A DNA stretch of 64,000 bases, from assembly GCA_964408455.1 (NCBI GenBank), contig CAYOZN010000006.1, forward strand, positions 155,628 to 219,627. Direction: 5' to 3'. This stretch comes from CAYOZN01 sp964408455. Its GTDB lineage: Bacteria > Planctomycetota > Phycisphaerae > UBA1845 > UTPLA1. This document shows, piece by piece, positions 44,242-54,850 of the stretch. The number at the start of each line of letters is the position of its first letter. Position 1 is the stretch's first letter. The translations under genes were made by a program, and so were the position numbers. Under the pieces are notes generated by a model that made no database searches, had not been told where the DNA came from, and saw nothing but the letters and a program-made list of their open reading frames with translations.

Positions 44242-45486
44242 GTGAAGAAGGCGGCGACGCGCTGGACAAGCCGGTTGATCAAGCTCGCGGTCTGTGGCGC
44301 CGCGCTGGTCTATCTCAGCAGCAAAGTCACGCTTGAGGACTATGCGCGCCTCGCCAGCGATCCGCAGACCAAACACATCATCCTGTCCGAAAAGCGCGGG
44401 CCCGACGGCATGCGCCTGCTCACCATCCGCGATGCGACGACGGGCGACGAACGCACCGTTCACGAAAGCCAACTGGCCGATCAGGAGCGCCTGCGGGAGA
44501 TTGCCAAGGACTACCGGCCCATTGAAAAGGGGCTGAAGTCCGTCGTATTCGACGCCGACTGGCGCTGGACAAGCGCCTCGCTAATTGCCTTTGCCCCCGT
44601 CACGTTCATCATCGCCTGGCGCCTTCGCGTGCTGCTGCTGACGCAGGACATTCGCCTGAGCTATCGCGATGCCCTGCTGCTGACTTTCGCCGGAAATTTC
44701 TTCAACTTTGCCATGCCGGGCACCACCGGCGGCGACATCTACAAGGCCTATCACATCGCCAAGAAGACGCACAAGCGCACGGAAGGCATTACCGTCGTCA
44801 TCCTGGATCGCGTCTTCGGCCTGGTGAGCTTTCTGCTGATCGCCGTCGTTGCGATCTTCGTCGCGCGCAAGACGCTGGAGATCGGCGGCTACGGCACCTC
44901 GGTCGGCTTCGTGATGCTGGCTTTCGTCGTCTGCGGGATGATGTACTTCTCGCGGCGGGCGCGGCGGGCGATCGGCTTCGAGCGACTCATCGCCCGTTTA
45001 CCGCTGGCCGACAAGCTGCGCCGGATCGACGAGACGGCCTTCAGCCTGCGGCACCACCGGCGGCAGACGGTGCTTTCGCTCATCGTCACCATCGTCAGCC
45101 ATTTCATCATCGTCCTCTCGATCTACTTTCTGGCCCGCGGTCTTGGAATTCACCCCAACCTGGGCCGCAGCGCGAGCGAGCTGTTTACGGCCGTGCTCAT
45201 CGCCACGGTCGTCGGTTATCTCTTCGCCGCCGTTCCGATCAGCATCCAGGGCTTCGGCCTGCTGGAGGCGGTGTTCATCCGGGTGCTGGTGCAGGGTCAG
45301 TGGTGCGACAACTCGACGATGCTGGCCCTGACGCTGGGCATGCGCCTGGTGCAGATCGTCTGGTCCTTGCCGGGCATTGTGGTCCCGTGGCTCGGCCTGG
45401 AACGACCGCCGGAATCGGCGGTGGAGGCGGAGCTCGGCGACACGCCGGCCGAGCTGATGCCGGAACGCTCGTCGCAGATCATGTGA
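44242..45486 (+). CDS. YbhN/AglD-family flippase-like membrane protein
   Basis: The 414-residue protein starts with GTG at 44242, with AGGAG six bases upstream. An N-terminal helix (~9-27), a ~60-residue soluble insert and ~7 further helices follow. The signature NFFNFAMPGTTGGDIYKAYH and VVGYLFAAVPISIQGFGLLE identify the lysylphosphatidylglycerol synthase TM/UPF0104 family. Relatives are implicated in moving or modifying lipid-linked molecules, but the exact role is unknown. The soluble insert (RDATTGDERTVHESQL) is unusual for the family. Longer in-frame upstream codons lack RBS support. Confidence 0.85.
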   Translation: MKKAATRWTSRLIKLAVCGAALVYLSSKVTLEDYARLASDPQTKHIILSEKRGPDGMRLLTIRDATTGDERTVHESQLADQERLREIAKDYRPIEKGLKSVVFDADWRWTSASLIAFAPVTFIIAWRLRVLLLTQDIRLSYRDALLLTFAGNFFNFAMPGTTGGDIYKAYHIAKKTHKRTEGITVVILDRVFGLVSFLLIAVVAIFVARKTLEIGGYGTSVGFVMLAFVVCGMMYFSRRARRAIGFERLIARLPLADKLRRIDETAFSLRHHRRQTVLSLIVTIVSHFIIVLSIYFLARGLGIHPNLGRSASELFTAVLIATVVGYLFAAVPISIQGFGLLEAVFIRVLVQGQWCDNSTMLALTLGMRLVQIVWSLPGIVVPWLGLERPPESAVEAELGDTPAELMPERSSQIM

Positions 45487-45665
45487 GCGGGCGTGTGTAG
45501 CGAAATCTGCTGCAAGCGCGAGAGGGGGACCGTGTCGGTCCAGCGCGGTGCCGACGTTGTGACACTATCATTGCCGATGCAGAACAGAGATTGAGCAGGC
45601 ACCCGCAATTAAAACGCAGCGCCAATTGGCGGATGCCCGAAACGCGGTCCGGCTCGCGTCGAATG

Positions 45666-46748
45666 TCAGCGCTGCATCGACTTCGTCACCGGATCGGGCC
45701 GATCGAAGAATTTCGCCAGCGTGCCCGCCCGCACGTCGTCCGGCGCCGACCACACCAGAAAGAACATCGCCTCGCGCGCCAGCCGCTGCGTGTCGCGCTG
45801 GCGGATGAACCCGGAACCCTTGGCGCACGTCAGCGCCGCCACCGCCAGCCGTTGCAATAGATCATTGACGGCGATGCGCAGCTCATTCTTCGGAATGTCG
45901 GTGGACGCTTCGCTGAGCTGACCGGCATGGTGCAGCACGCGCTCGCGCACCGCGGCAAAGCGGGCCTTGGCCTCCTCCGCCATCTCGAGCATGTCGGCGG
46001 CCTCGTCGGATACGTGCCGCAGCAGATCGCCCAGTAGCGCGCGGGCCAGTCCCAATCCCGCCGACACCACGACCAGCGATTTGACCGGCGAACGCCGCTT
46101 GAGCGCATCCTCTTCCGGACCGCGGATGATGTTCTCCGGCTCGATGAAGACGTCGCGGCAGTGCACCTCGCTGGTGAGCGACGACTGGAGCGCCATGAGC
46201 TTCATTGGCGGATCGATGAACACGCCGTTGGCCTTCATCGGCACGACCGCCAGGATCTGACGCCCGTCCTCGGTCGCCGCGGCCGTCACGACGAATTCGC
46301 ATCTTTCGGCCGACGTGACCCAGGGCATGTAGCCGCTCAGCCGAAACCCGACGCCATCGGGTCGGGCCATCAGTGCCTGGCGACCCGACCGCCGGCTGGT
46401 CGTGAGCTGGCTGATGCCGATCGATGTCATCGCCTCGTTTCGCACGAGGCGGTCCAGAAGCCTGGTCTTCAGATCTTCGTTGGTGCCGGATGCGATGAAT
46501 TCACAGGCCCCGTCGCGCTGCGTCAGGATGAGCAGGCATGACATGCAACCGGCTGCAACTGCCTCATAGGCTTGAATTTGCGAGAATGGATCCAATCCCA
46601 GGCCGCCGAATGGCCGCGGGATGATCCACGTCCACGCCCCGGCCCTAGAGAGCAGATCCAGACTCTTCTCCGGCCACTCGCCGACCAGATCATAATGTGT
46701 CGCCAGGCGGGACAGGTTCTGAGTCAGTTGTTCGAGGGGTGCGGACAT
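45666..46748 (-). CDS. Acyl-CoA dehydrogenase-like flavoprotein
   Basis: The 360-residue protein resembles acyl-CoA dehydrogenases: an N-terminal helical domain (LLSRAGAWTWIIPRPFGGLG), a middle beta-domain (GISQLTTSRRSGRQAL, RLSGYMPWVTSAERC) and a C-terminal helical bundle. The middle-domain threonine/serine motif is altered and no canonical catalytic Glu could be assigned, so it may be a divergent member (hydroxylase or unclear activity). The start is ATG 46748 (MSAPLEQLTQNLSRLA). It is divergent from the ATP synthase operon. Confidence 0.75.
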   Translation of the reverse strand: MSAPLEQLTQNLSRLATHYDLVGEWPEKSLDLLSRAGAWTWIIPRPFGGLGLDPFSQIQAYEAVAAGCMSCLLILTQRDGACEFIASGTNEDLKTRLLDRLVRNEAMTSIGISQLTTSRRSGRQALMARPDGVGFRLSGYMPWVTSAERCEFVVTAAATEDGRQILAVVPMKANGVFIDPPMKLMALQSSLTSEVHCRDVFIEPENIIRGPEEDALKRRSPVKSLVVVSAGLGLARALLGDLLRHVSDEAADMLEMAEEAKARFAAVRERVLHHAGQLSEASTDIPKNELRIAVNDLLQRLAVAALTCAKGSGFIRQRDTQRLAREAMFFLVWSAPDDVRAGTLAKFFDRPDPVTKSMQR

Positions 46749-46899
46749 ATCTTCGATTGTAAGAGGCTGCGGCGGCGACGGGCAGGAGGAAAACGGCTTC
46801 AAGAGTCGATCCGGCCGATGCGTCCGGCCCTTGGCCGCCCTGCCGTTAAGTCCTTGTTTCTTCGGCGATTTCTTGCGTTCGCGGCGCCGCCCACGCGGC

Positions 46900-46929
46900 T
46901 TGACACTCTGCGCTGGCTATCGCTAGACT
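46900..46929 (+). promoter_or_regulatory. Candidate sigma70 promoter of the ATP synthase operon
   Basis: TTGACA (46900-46905), an 18-base spacer and TAGACT (46924-46929), about 110 bases before the first ATP-operon gene. The -35 is perfect and the -10 matches four of six. It is the best match seen in the gap between the divergent genes. Confidence 0.6.
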
Positions 46930-47036
46930 GCCCCGACTCGGCACGGGGCAGCCCCGCCGTGAGGCACAGTGGGCGGTAACATCCTCCTGCTGTTTTTTTG
47001 TGACAGACTTCGTACTTTTTTTCACAAAGTCCGAAT

Positions 47037-47279
47037 GTGGCGAGCGAACCGCCCCCGCAGGAACCCGACAAGCACGATTCGAAGTTCATTGCACTCGGTC
47101 TGAGATTCAGTGCCCTGGCCTTCGAGTTCGTCGGATTCATCGGCATTCTCGGCTACATCGGATACAGGCTCGACGAATCCTACGGCTGGACGCCGTGGGG
47201 ACTGCTGGCGGGACTGATCGCCGGAATGTCGCTGGGCCTGTTCACGATGATCCGGCAGCTGGAAAAGCTCAATCGGTAG
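47037..47279 (+). CDS. AtpI/AtpZ-like F-ATPase assembly protein
   Basis: The 80-residue protein has two transmembrane helices (~28-46 and 53-72) with a GILGYIGYRLDESYG loop, typical of the AtpZ/AtpI family that sits at the head of F1Fo operons. In relatives it helps c-ring assembly or Mg2+ uptake. The start is GTG at 47037 with a weak RBS. It is the first gene of the operon. Confidence 0.8.
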   Translation: MASEPPPQEPDKHDSKFIALGLRFSALAFEFVGFIGILGYIGYRLDESYGWTPWGLLAGLIAGMSLGLFTMIRQLEKLNR

Positions 47280-47286
47280 ATTCACT

Positions 47287-47706
47287 TTGAAACTCTCCCT
47301 TGCCTGCCTGCTTAGCCTGATCCTCGCGGTCGTCGTGGCGAGTGCCATCGGCTATGCGCCCACGCAGGCCCGCTGGGGCGAGCCCGGCGTACAGAGCATG
47401 CTCGCCATCGCCGTCATCTGTTTAGTCGCCTCGGGTGTCGCGGCAGCGCCGATGTTCGTCGTCGCGCCCCGCTGGCCGGCGCAGATCGGCAACGCGGTAC
47501 TCGCCGGCACGGTCATTCGCCTGCTCGCGACGATGGCGGGGATGGTCGGCTACCAGATCCTCGCCCAGCCGCATAGCGCTTCCTTTCTGTTCTGGGCGAC
47601 GATCTACTACCTGACTCTGCTTGCCGTCGACGTCGCATTCGGCGTCGTTTCCATCCAGAAGCACTATCGCGCGACTCCCAACCGCAGCACGGGGGCAGCC
47701 TCTTGA
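47287..47706 (+). CDS. Small four-helix membrane protein of the ATP operon
   Basis: The 139-residue protein has about four transmembrane segments (5-25, 40-60, 70-92, 98-120). It fills the position where AtpI-like ATP synthase membrane proteins occur. The TTG start, 7 bases after the preceding stop, and a TTGA overlap with atpB indicate co-translation. No specific function can be shown. Confidence 0.75.
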   Translation: MKLSLACLLSLILAVVVASAIGYAPTQARWGEPGVQSMLAIAVICLVASGVAAAPMFVVAPRWPAQIGNAVLAGTVIRLLATMAGMVGYQILAQPHSASFLFWATIYYLTLLAVDVAFGVVSIQKHYRATPNRSTGAAS

Positions 47707-48800
47707 ACGCCAATTCACTGATCTTCGCAGCCGGCGATCCGCTGGACCACGTATTGCCGCACCCAATCAGCGACAAGCCGCTGATTGAGTGGGGCATCGA
47801 CTACAGCGCGCCGCTGAACCTGTTCACGATCTCGCCGCACGCCACCTATTTCACCAACCATTTGCTGATGACGCTGGTCGCTGCGGCCGTCGTACTGCTG
47901 ATTTTCGTGCCCCTTGGGCGGAAGTATGCGGCCGAAGGCAGCGCCGGCGGCACCTTTGTTCCGCGCGGCTTTGCCAATGCCATCGAAGCGATGATGCAGT
48001 TCATCCGCAACGACGTCGTGCGGCCGGTGCTCGCCGACAAGACCGACCGGTTCATGCCCTTTCTGTGGACCGTGTTCTTCTACATCCTGACGTGCAATCT
48101 GCTGGGCATGATCCCGCTCGATGCCATCATCGGCACGATTTCCCGCGGAAGCCTCCAGCACATCGGCGGCACGGCCACCGGCAATATCATGGTGACGGCG
48201 GGACTGGCCGCCTGTGCCTTCCTGATGATCCATTTTTCCGGCGCGAAGCAGGTGTATACCGATCTGGTGGCCGGCACCTACGGCCATCATCATCCCCACG
48301 ACGAAGACCACGATCTGCATGGCGAAGGGCACGCCTACGGCCTGGCCAACATCGAACCGCATCGCCACGAGCATCACAGGGGCAAGGCGCCGCCGGTCGC
48401 GCTGGCCATGGCCCCAATCCTTTATGCGTGGAATTTTGCGCCGCACGTCTTCATGCCCGAGAAAATCGCCGGTCCCGGCTCGCTGCTGCTGGTCGTGGCC
48501 GACTTCATCATGTGGTGCGTGCTGCTGGTGCTGGAGACCATCGGCGCCATCATCAAGCCCTTTGCCCTTGCCGTTCGTCTTTTTGCCAACATGGTCGCCG
48601 GCCACGTGGTGCTGGCATCGATCCTGGCGCTGATCTTCGGCTTCTCCGGCATGCTGATGAAATCGACGGTGGGCGTGGGCGTCGCGATCGGATGCGCCCT
48701 GCTCAGCTGCCTCGAACTATTCGTGGCTTTTTTGCAGGCCTACATCTTCACCTTCCTGACGACGCTGTTCATCGGCGCATCGGTTTCGCCGGAACACTGA
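47703..48800 (+). CDS. atpB: F1Fo ATP synthase subunit a
   Basis: The 365-residue subunit has ~6 helices. The essential Arg lies in ALAVRLFANMVAGH (~residue 290). It is longer than the usual ~270. The excess includes a His/Asp-rich soluble loop (~191-230; GHHHPHDEDHDLHGEGHAYG) placed before the conserved C-terminal helices, and an N-terminal extension. Subunit a forms the proton half-channels beside the c-ring. The TTG start overlaps the upstream stop. Neighbours confirm the assignment. Confidence 0.95.
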   Translation: MNANSLIFAAGDPLDHVLPHPISDKPLIEWGIDYSAPLNLFTISPHATYFTNHLLMTLVAAAVVLLIFVPLGRKYAAEGSAGGTFVPRGFANAIEAMMQFIRNDVVRPVLADKTDRFMPFLWTVFFYILTCNLLGMIPLDAIIGTISRGSLQHIGGTATGNIMVTAGLAACAFLMIHFSGAKQVYTDLVAGTYGHHHPHDEDHDLHGEGHAYGLANIEPHRHEHHRGKAPPVALAMAPILYAWNFAPHVFMPEKIAGPGSLLLVVADFIMWCVLLVLETIGAIIKPFALAVRLFANMVAGHVVLASILALIFGFSGMLMKSTVGVGVAIGCALLSCLELFVAFLQAYIFTFLTTLFIGASVSPEH

Positions 48801-48829
48801 CGCAACGAAGGCATCGGAAAGACGTTTTC

Positions 48830-48853
48830 CCGCCGCCGGCCGCCTGGCGGCGG
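48830..48853 (+). promoter_or_regulatory. Stem-loop upstream of atpE
   Basis: CCGCCGCC (48830-48837), an 8-base loop and GGCGGCGG (48846-48853) in the 171-base gap between atpB and atpE. A second small stem, CCCCC-GCGGCC-GGGGG, lies near 48937-48952 just before the atpE RBS. It may adjust stability or translation of the atpE segment. Confidence 0.55.
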
Positions 48854-48971
48854 ATGCAACACAGACGGCGGTTGGGGTAGTCGGCGCCCTGGCCATACTT
48901 TGACAAATGCCGGCAAAACCATTCATCCCCCGCGGCCGGGGGCACGCGGCCGCAAGAAGAGGAGTCGCATC

Positions 48972-49253
48972 ATGTACGACGTACTGGCCCAAGCCACGCA
49001 ACTGATGGGCGACAAGGGTCTGGTGGCCCTTGGCGCCGGTCTGGGCGCTGGCCTCGTTACCATTGGTGCCGCCAAGGGCATCGGCCATCTCGCCGGCGAA
49101 GCCGTCGGCGGTATCGCCCGCCAGCCCGAGGCCGGCGGCCGCATCTTTACCTCGCTCATCATCGCCGCGGCGCTGATCGAGGGTTTCACCTTCTTCGCGC
49201 TCGTCGTCTGCAACGGTCTTGCCGGTTCGCTCGGCAAGCTGGTTGGTGGATAA
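48972..49253 (+). CDS. atpE: F1Fo ATP synthase subunit c
   Basis: The 93-residue proteolipid has two helices joined by ARQPEAGG, with the ion-binding Glu in AAALIEGFTFFALVV. The start is ATG 48972 after AGAGGAG. The helix-1 Gln and helix-2 Ser/Thr ligands of sodium-binding c subunits are not present (Ile and Gly/Phe at those places by my alignment), so protons are the likely ion. It forms the rotating ring and is bracketed by stem-loops. Confidence 0.94.
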   Translation: MYDVLAQATQLMGDKGLVALGAGLGAGLVTIGAAKGIGHLAGEAVGGIARQPEAGGRIFTSLIIAAALIEGFTFFALVVCNGLAGSLGKLVGG

Positions 49254-49265
49254 ACCGGCAGGTTC

Positions 49266-49303
49266 AATGCACCCGCGCCGGCGCGAAGCCGGCGCGGTGC
49301 ATT
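49266..49303 (+). promoter_or_regulatory. Strong stem-loop between atpE and atpF
   Basis: AATGCACCCGCGCCGGC pairs with GCCGGCGCGGTGCATT around a GCGAA loop, giving a 16-bp stem with one bulged C. No T-run follows. It probably stabilises the 3' end of the atpE message or partly stops transcription, raising c-subunit yield. Confidence 0.7.
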
Positions 49304-49339
49304 CGATTGCGACTTCAAGCGGTCGCTCGCGTGGGAATC

Positions 49340-49942
49340 ATGACAAAGAAATTTCGAAGTCTGATGGCGGCGGGTCTATCGTTGACAATCGCGTCGGCGG
49401 CATGGGCGGCCGATCCGGCCGGTGGCGCAGCGCACGACGGACACAAGGTCGAACTGCTTCACTGGGACGTTGGCGCCGCGCTCTGGTCGATCGGTGTCTT
49501 CGTCATTCTGCTGATCATCCTCCGGATCGCGGCCTGGAAGCCGATCCTCTCCGGCCTGAACAACCGCGAGGAATACATCCGCAAGACGCTCGCCGATGCC
49601 CGGCACGAGCGGGAGGAATCGCAGAAGCTCCTCGCCCAGTACACCACCAGGATCGAGCAGGCAAAGCACGATGCGACCGCCATCGTCGAGGAGGGTCGCC
49701 GCGACGCCGAGGAGACGCGACGCCGCATCCTCGCCGATGCCCAGCACGAGGCCGAAGCCACGATCGCCCGCGCCAAAAAAGATATCGAGCTCGCACGGGA
49801 CGACGCCATGAAGCGTCTGCACGACCAGAGCATCATGCTTGCCACGGCCGTCGCCCAGAAGCTGATCCATCGTGAACTGTCGGTCCAGGACCATCGTGCC
49901 CTGCTCGACGAATCCCTCGAGCAGTTGCAGCAGGCAGGATGA
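49340..49942 (+). CDS. atpF: F1Fo ATP synthase subunit b
   Basis: The 200-residue subunit begins at ATG 49340. It has a hydrophobic, signal-peptide-like stretch (SLMAAGLSLTIASAAWAADP), then the membrane helix (~50-72) and a long charged coiled coil (ADARHEREESQKLLAQYTTR). It forms the peripheral stalk with delta. The extra N-terminal segment is longer than in E. coli b (156 residues) and might be cleaved. Confidence 0.92.
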   Translation: MTKKFRSLMAAGLSLTIASAAWAADPAGGAAHDGHKVELLHWDVGAALWSIGVFVILLIILRIAAWKPILSGLNNREEYIRKTLADARHEREESQKLLAQYTTRIEQAKHDATAIVEEGRRDAEETRRRILADAQHEAEATIARAKKDIELARDDAMKRLHDQSIMLATAVAQKLIHRELSVQDHRALLDESLEQLQQAG

Positions 49943-50013
49943 GATTGTCCGGACGCGGAATGGCGCCCCGGCCGGGAAGGCAGCAGGCAAACCGAGCTAT
50001 ATGAGACTCCAAC

Positions 50014-50619
50014 ATGGCATCTGAATTCGACATCTTCCGCGAAGCCGCCGGCGTCTATGCCGAGAGCCTGCTCCAACTCGCCATCGAGGCCTCGAAGGCC
50101 GAGGCGATCGGCGAGGAACTGGCAGGCCTCCGCGCGCTGTGGGATGCAGAACCGGACTTTCGCAACTTGATGAGTTCCGCCGCCATCGATATCGACGCCC
50201 GCCGCGAAAGCATCCTCAAGGCGTTCGAAGGGCGCGTCAGCGATCTGGTGCTCAATCTCATGCTCGTGCTCAACGACAAGCGGCGGTCGATGATCCTGCC
50301 GTTTGTGTGCGACGCCTTCCAGGCAAAGCTGGACGAACACATGAACCGCGTGGTGGCCCACGTGGGCACCGCTCTGCCGCTGGAGGATGCGCACCGCGAG
50401 ATCATCCGCCGCGAAGTGAAGCGCATCAGCGGCCGTGACGCCATTCTGCACGAACGCGTGGAGCCCGAGCTGCTCGGCGGCATGCGCCTGCTGGTCGGCG
50501 ACAGACTGTTCGATTACACGATCCGCCGGCGCCTGAAGGACATGCGCCTGGCACTGCACGACGCGATGGAGGCCCAGCTTTTGCGCACCGGCACCTCCCG
50601 GCTCGTGACGGAAGGATAA
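50014..50619 (+). CDS. atpH: F1Fo ATP synthase subunit delta
   Basis: The 201-residue protein has the delta/OSCP pattern: an N-terminal helical bundle (AGVYAESLLQLAIEASKAEA) and a C-terminal domain with the recurring G-G-MRLLVGDRLFDYTIRRRL motif. It links the peripheral stalk to the top of F1. It lies between atpF and atpA. Confidence 0.92.
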   Translation: MASEFDIFREAAGVYAESLLQLAIEASKAEAIGEELAGLRALWDAEPDFRNLMSSAAIDIDARRESILKAFEGRVSDLVLNLMLVLNDKRRSMILPFVCDAFQAKLDEHMNRVVAHVGTALPLEDAHREIIRREVKRISGRDAILHERVEPELLGGMRLLVGDRLFDYTIRRRLKDMRLALHDAMEAQLLRTGTSRLVTEG

Positions 50620-50626
50620 ATACCAC

Positions 50627-52300
<1,674 letters not shown>

Positions 52301-52360
52301 TGACGCGCCCGTTCCGTGCCAGCCAATCCGACCGCGCATCCCCCGGGAGAGCGACGCGCC

Positions 52361-53932
52361 GTGACGCACAAACCCGTCAGCACAGCATGGGGGCGCGCCG
52401 CATTGATCCTGGTTGTGCTGGCCGGCGTCGCCGCGCATGCCTGCATGGCAGACCTGCGTTCGCGATGCCTGCTCGAGCACGACGAGTCCATCAGCCTGCT
52501 GATGGCGGCCGGCAAGGCCGAACGGATCGACGAACTGTACCGGGCAAAGGAGCCGGTCGTCACATTGCCCGCGTCGGAACTCAAGCGCTGGCTCACACCC
52601 GGCGGTCAGACGGGGCTGTTCGACGTCTTCCATTCGCTGGCCCGGCACGACATCCATCCGCCGCTGTATTTCTCGGCCATCCACCTGCTTCAGCGTGCCG
52701 GCCTTTCGTCGCGCGCGGGGCTGCGATTGTTCGGCACGGCCATGCTGGTCATCGCCGTCTATGTCGCGAATCGGTACATCTGGCCCGGCGCCTCCCTGCC
52801 GGTGCGATGCCTCGCATCCGCGTGGCTGCTGATTGCCCCGGCGTCGCTGGAGATCGGCACCGAAATCCGTCAATACTCACTGGTCATCCTCGGCCTCTTG
52901 CTGTCGCATGCGGCCATCATGGTCCACTGGCGGGGTGGCTCCGATCGCGTCGCCATTGCCCTGCTGATCGCCTCGCCGGTCATCCTGCTCTATTCGCAGT
53001 TTGGCACGGCCGTCTGGATTGCGGCCGCGTCGGTTCTCGTCCTGGTGCCGTCGATCAGGAGGCAGGCGGGCGCGAACCGGCGACTGCTGCCCGCCGCCAT
53101 TGGCGCGACCGTCCTGCTGGTGCCGCTGGTGGTCTGCCGCTGGCTGTGGATGTCGGCGCCGTCGCCCTACGCCGCACTATCGCGTGCCGAATTCGGCGAG
53201 CTGGCCTTCGGACGTTCCCTTGCCAATGTGGGGCTGGCCGCGGTGTCGCTGCCATGGCGTTGGCGAGACGGCCTGGTGGCGCAGATCGTCGGAGCGGCTG
53301 CGCTTTCCGGCCTGTGCTGGATGGCCTTTTCCATTCTGCGCGGCCCGTTGCGCTGGCTGTGGACAGCGGCAATGGCCTGGCTGGCGGCGTGGCTCGTTCT
53401 CATGGCCGCCGCCGTCGTGCCGAAACACGCCGCCCATTCGGAACACCTCCAGCCCGTCCTGCTCTGCATTCCCGTGCTGCTGGCCGGCGCGTCGCTCGCA
53501 CCGATCAGCCGCCGCCAGCGCAATGTCATTGTATCGACACTCGCACTGTCGGTCGCCTCTCACGTGTATGGATTCTGGCAGATGCTCGATGCCCGGGCCG
53601 AGCAGGCGGTGATGTACGAACTGCGTGCAGCCGATCGCCTGCTGGTGACGGCGCCGCGGCGCGGGTTTCTGCTGCCGGTGATCGATCCGCTCCGGCCAGA
53701 CGCGACGGTGGACATCGGCACGCCCCGTGCCATGCTCGAAGGCGGCCTGGAATCCGCCATCGCGGAGGATCGGATCATTCTGGTGGACGTGACGGCCGAG
53801 GGCCTCGCCCCCGGCACCGACGAACTCGTCGCGCATCTGAAACACTTCTTTCCCGAAGTGGAGATCGTGCGCGACGAACCGGTTCGTAAGCTGACTGCAT
53901 TCCGCCGGCCCCGCGAAGCGGCCGGCCCCTAG
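52361..53932 (+). CDS. GT-C-type glycosyltransferase-like membrane protein inside the atp operon
   Basis: The ~523-residue protein has ~11 hydrophobic helices. Its first extracytoplasmic loop holds LEHDESISLLMAAGK (acidic residues as in GT-C catalytic loops), followed by ARHDIHPPLYFSAIHLL, where HPPLYF is the typical second-loop motif of PMT/ArnT-like lipid-sugar transferases. It lies between atpA and atpG on the same strand and is probably co-transcribed. Nothing suggests a role in ATP synthesis. GTG 52361 has GGGAGA upstream; GTG 52316 is an alternative. A long overlapping frame on the same strand is Arg/Ala-rich and is not a gene. Confidence 0.8.
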   Translation: MTHKPVSTAWGRAALILVVLAGVAAHACMADLRSRCLLEHDESISLLMAAGKAERIDELYRAKEPVVTLPASELKRWLTPGGQTGLFDVFHSLARHDIHPPLYFSAIHLLQRAGLSSRAGLRLFGTAMLVIAVYVANRYIWPGASLPVRCLASAWLLIAPASLEIGTEIRQYSLVILGLLLSHAAIMVHWRGGSDRVAIALLIASPVILLYSQFGTAVWIAAASVLVLVPSIRRQAGANRRLLPAAIGATVLLVPLVVCRWLWMSAPSPYAALSRAEFGELAFGRSLANVGLAAVSLPWRWRDGLVAQIVGAAALSGLCWMAFSILRGPLRWLWTAAMAWLAAWLVLMAAAVVPKHAAHSEHLQPVLLCIPVLLAGASLAPISRRQRNVIVSTLALSVASHVYGFWQMLDARAEQAVMYELRAADRLLVTAPRRGFLLPVIDPLRPDATVDIGTPRAMLEGGLESAIAEDRIILVDVTAEGLAPGTDELVAHLKHFFPEVEIVRDEPVRKLTAFRRPREAAGP

Positions 53933-53944
53933 AGGTAATGGTCC

Positions 53945-54850
53945 ATGGCCAAGGCAAGACAGATCGTCAAGCGGCGCAAGGCGGTCACCAACATCCGCAA
54001 GATCACCAAGACGATGCAGCTCATCGCCACTGCGCGCTTTCAGCAGGCCTACAATCGCGCAACCGCCACCAAGCCCTATACGCGCAAGATCACGCAACTC
54101 GTCGAAGAGTTGTCGGCCGCCACCGAGGGGCGTGTCGAACACCCGCTGATGCGCCGCAACCCCGAGGCGACGAAGGACATCGTGCTGATCCTCACTTCCA
54201 GCCGCGGCCTGTGCGGCGGCTACAACGCCAGCATTCTCCGCAAGGCGATGGAACATCTGAACGCGCATAACGAGCGCGAGAACGAAATGCACGTCGTCGG
54301 CAAAAAGGGCATCGCCTACTTCAAGTTCCTGGGCCGCAGGATCGCCCGCGCAATCACGCATATCGACGATCGACCGCGCTTTGAACAGGTCGAGCCGCTG
54401 GCCACCGAATTCATGCAGCGATATGAGGCCCGCGAGATCGCCAACGTATATATCGTCTTCATGAAGTTCATCTCCACCGGCCGGCAGGAGCCCGACGTCA
54501 TGCACCTGCTTCCCCTGAGCCGGCCCGAAGTGAGCCCGGCGGCGGCTGGTGCGGCACAGCCCGGCGGACCCCCCGCCGCGGCGACCGCCACCGTCGAATA
54601 CGACTTCTCGCCCGAGCCGCGAGAACTGCTCAACAAGCTGCTGCCGCAGACCGTCAAGGTGCGGCTCTTCCAGGCATTCACCGACATGGCCGTCAGCGAA
54701 AACGTGGCCCGCATGGTGGCCATGAAGGCCGCCACCGATGCCGCCGGCGACATGATCAAGACGCTCTCGCGACAATACAATCGTGCCCGGCAGACGCAGA
54801 TCACGATGGAACTGCTGGATATCGTGGGTGGGGCGGAAGCATTGAAATAA
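53945..54850 (+). CDS. atpG: F1Fo ATP synthase subunit gamma
   Basis: The 301-residue central stalk subunit has N-terminal helix MAKARQIVKRRKAVTNIRKI, the conserved LILTSSRGLCGGYN, and C-terminal helix SENVARMVAMKAATDAAGDM to the end. A low-complexity Ala/Gly/Pro stretch (~195-220) marks the variable region. It is preceded by GAGG 9 bases from the ATG. Confidence 0.95.
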   Translation: MAKARQIVKRRKAVTNIRKITKTMQLIATARFQQAYNRATATKPYTRKITQLVEELSAATEGRVEHPLMRRNPEATKDIVLILTSSRGLCGGYNASILRKAMEHLNAHNERENEMHVVGKKGIAYFKFLGRRIARAITHIDDRPRFEQVEPLATEFMQRYEAREIANVYIVFMKFISTGRQEPDVMHLLPLSRPEVSPAAAGAAQPGGPPAAATATVEYDFSPEPRELLNKLLPQTVKVRLFQAFTDMAVSENVARMVAMKAATDAAGDMIKTLSRQYNRARQTQITMELLDIVGGAEALK

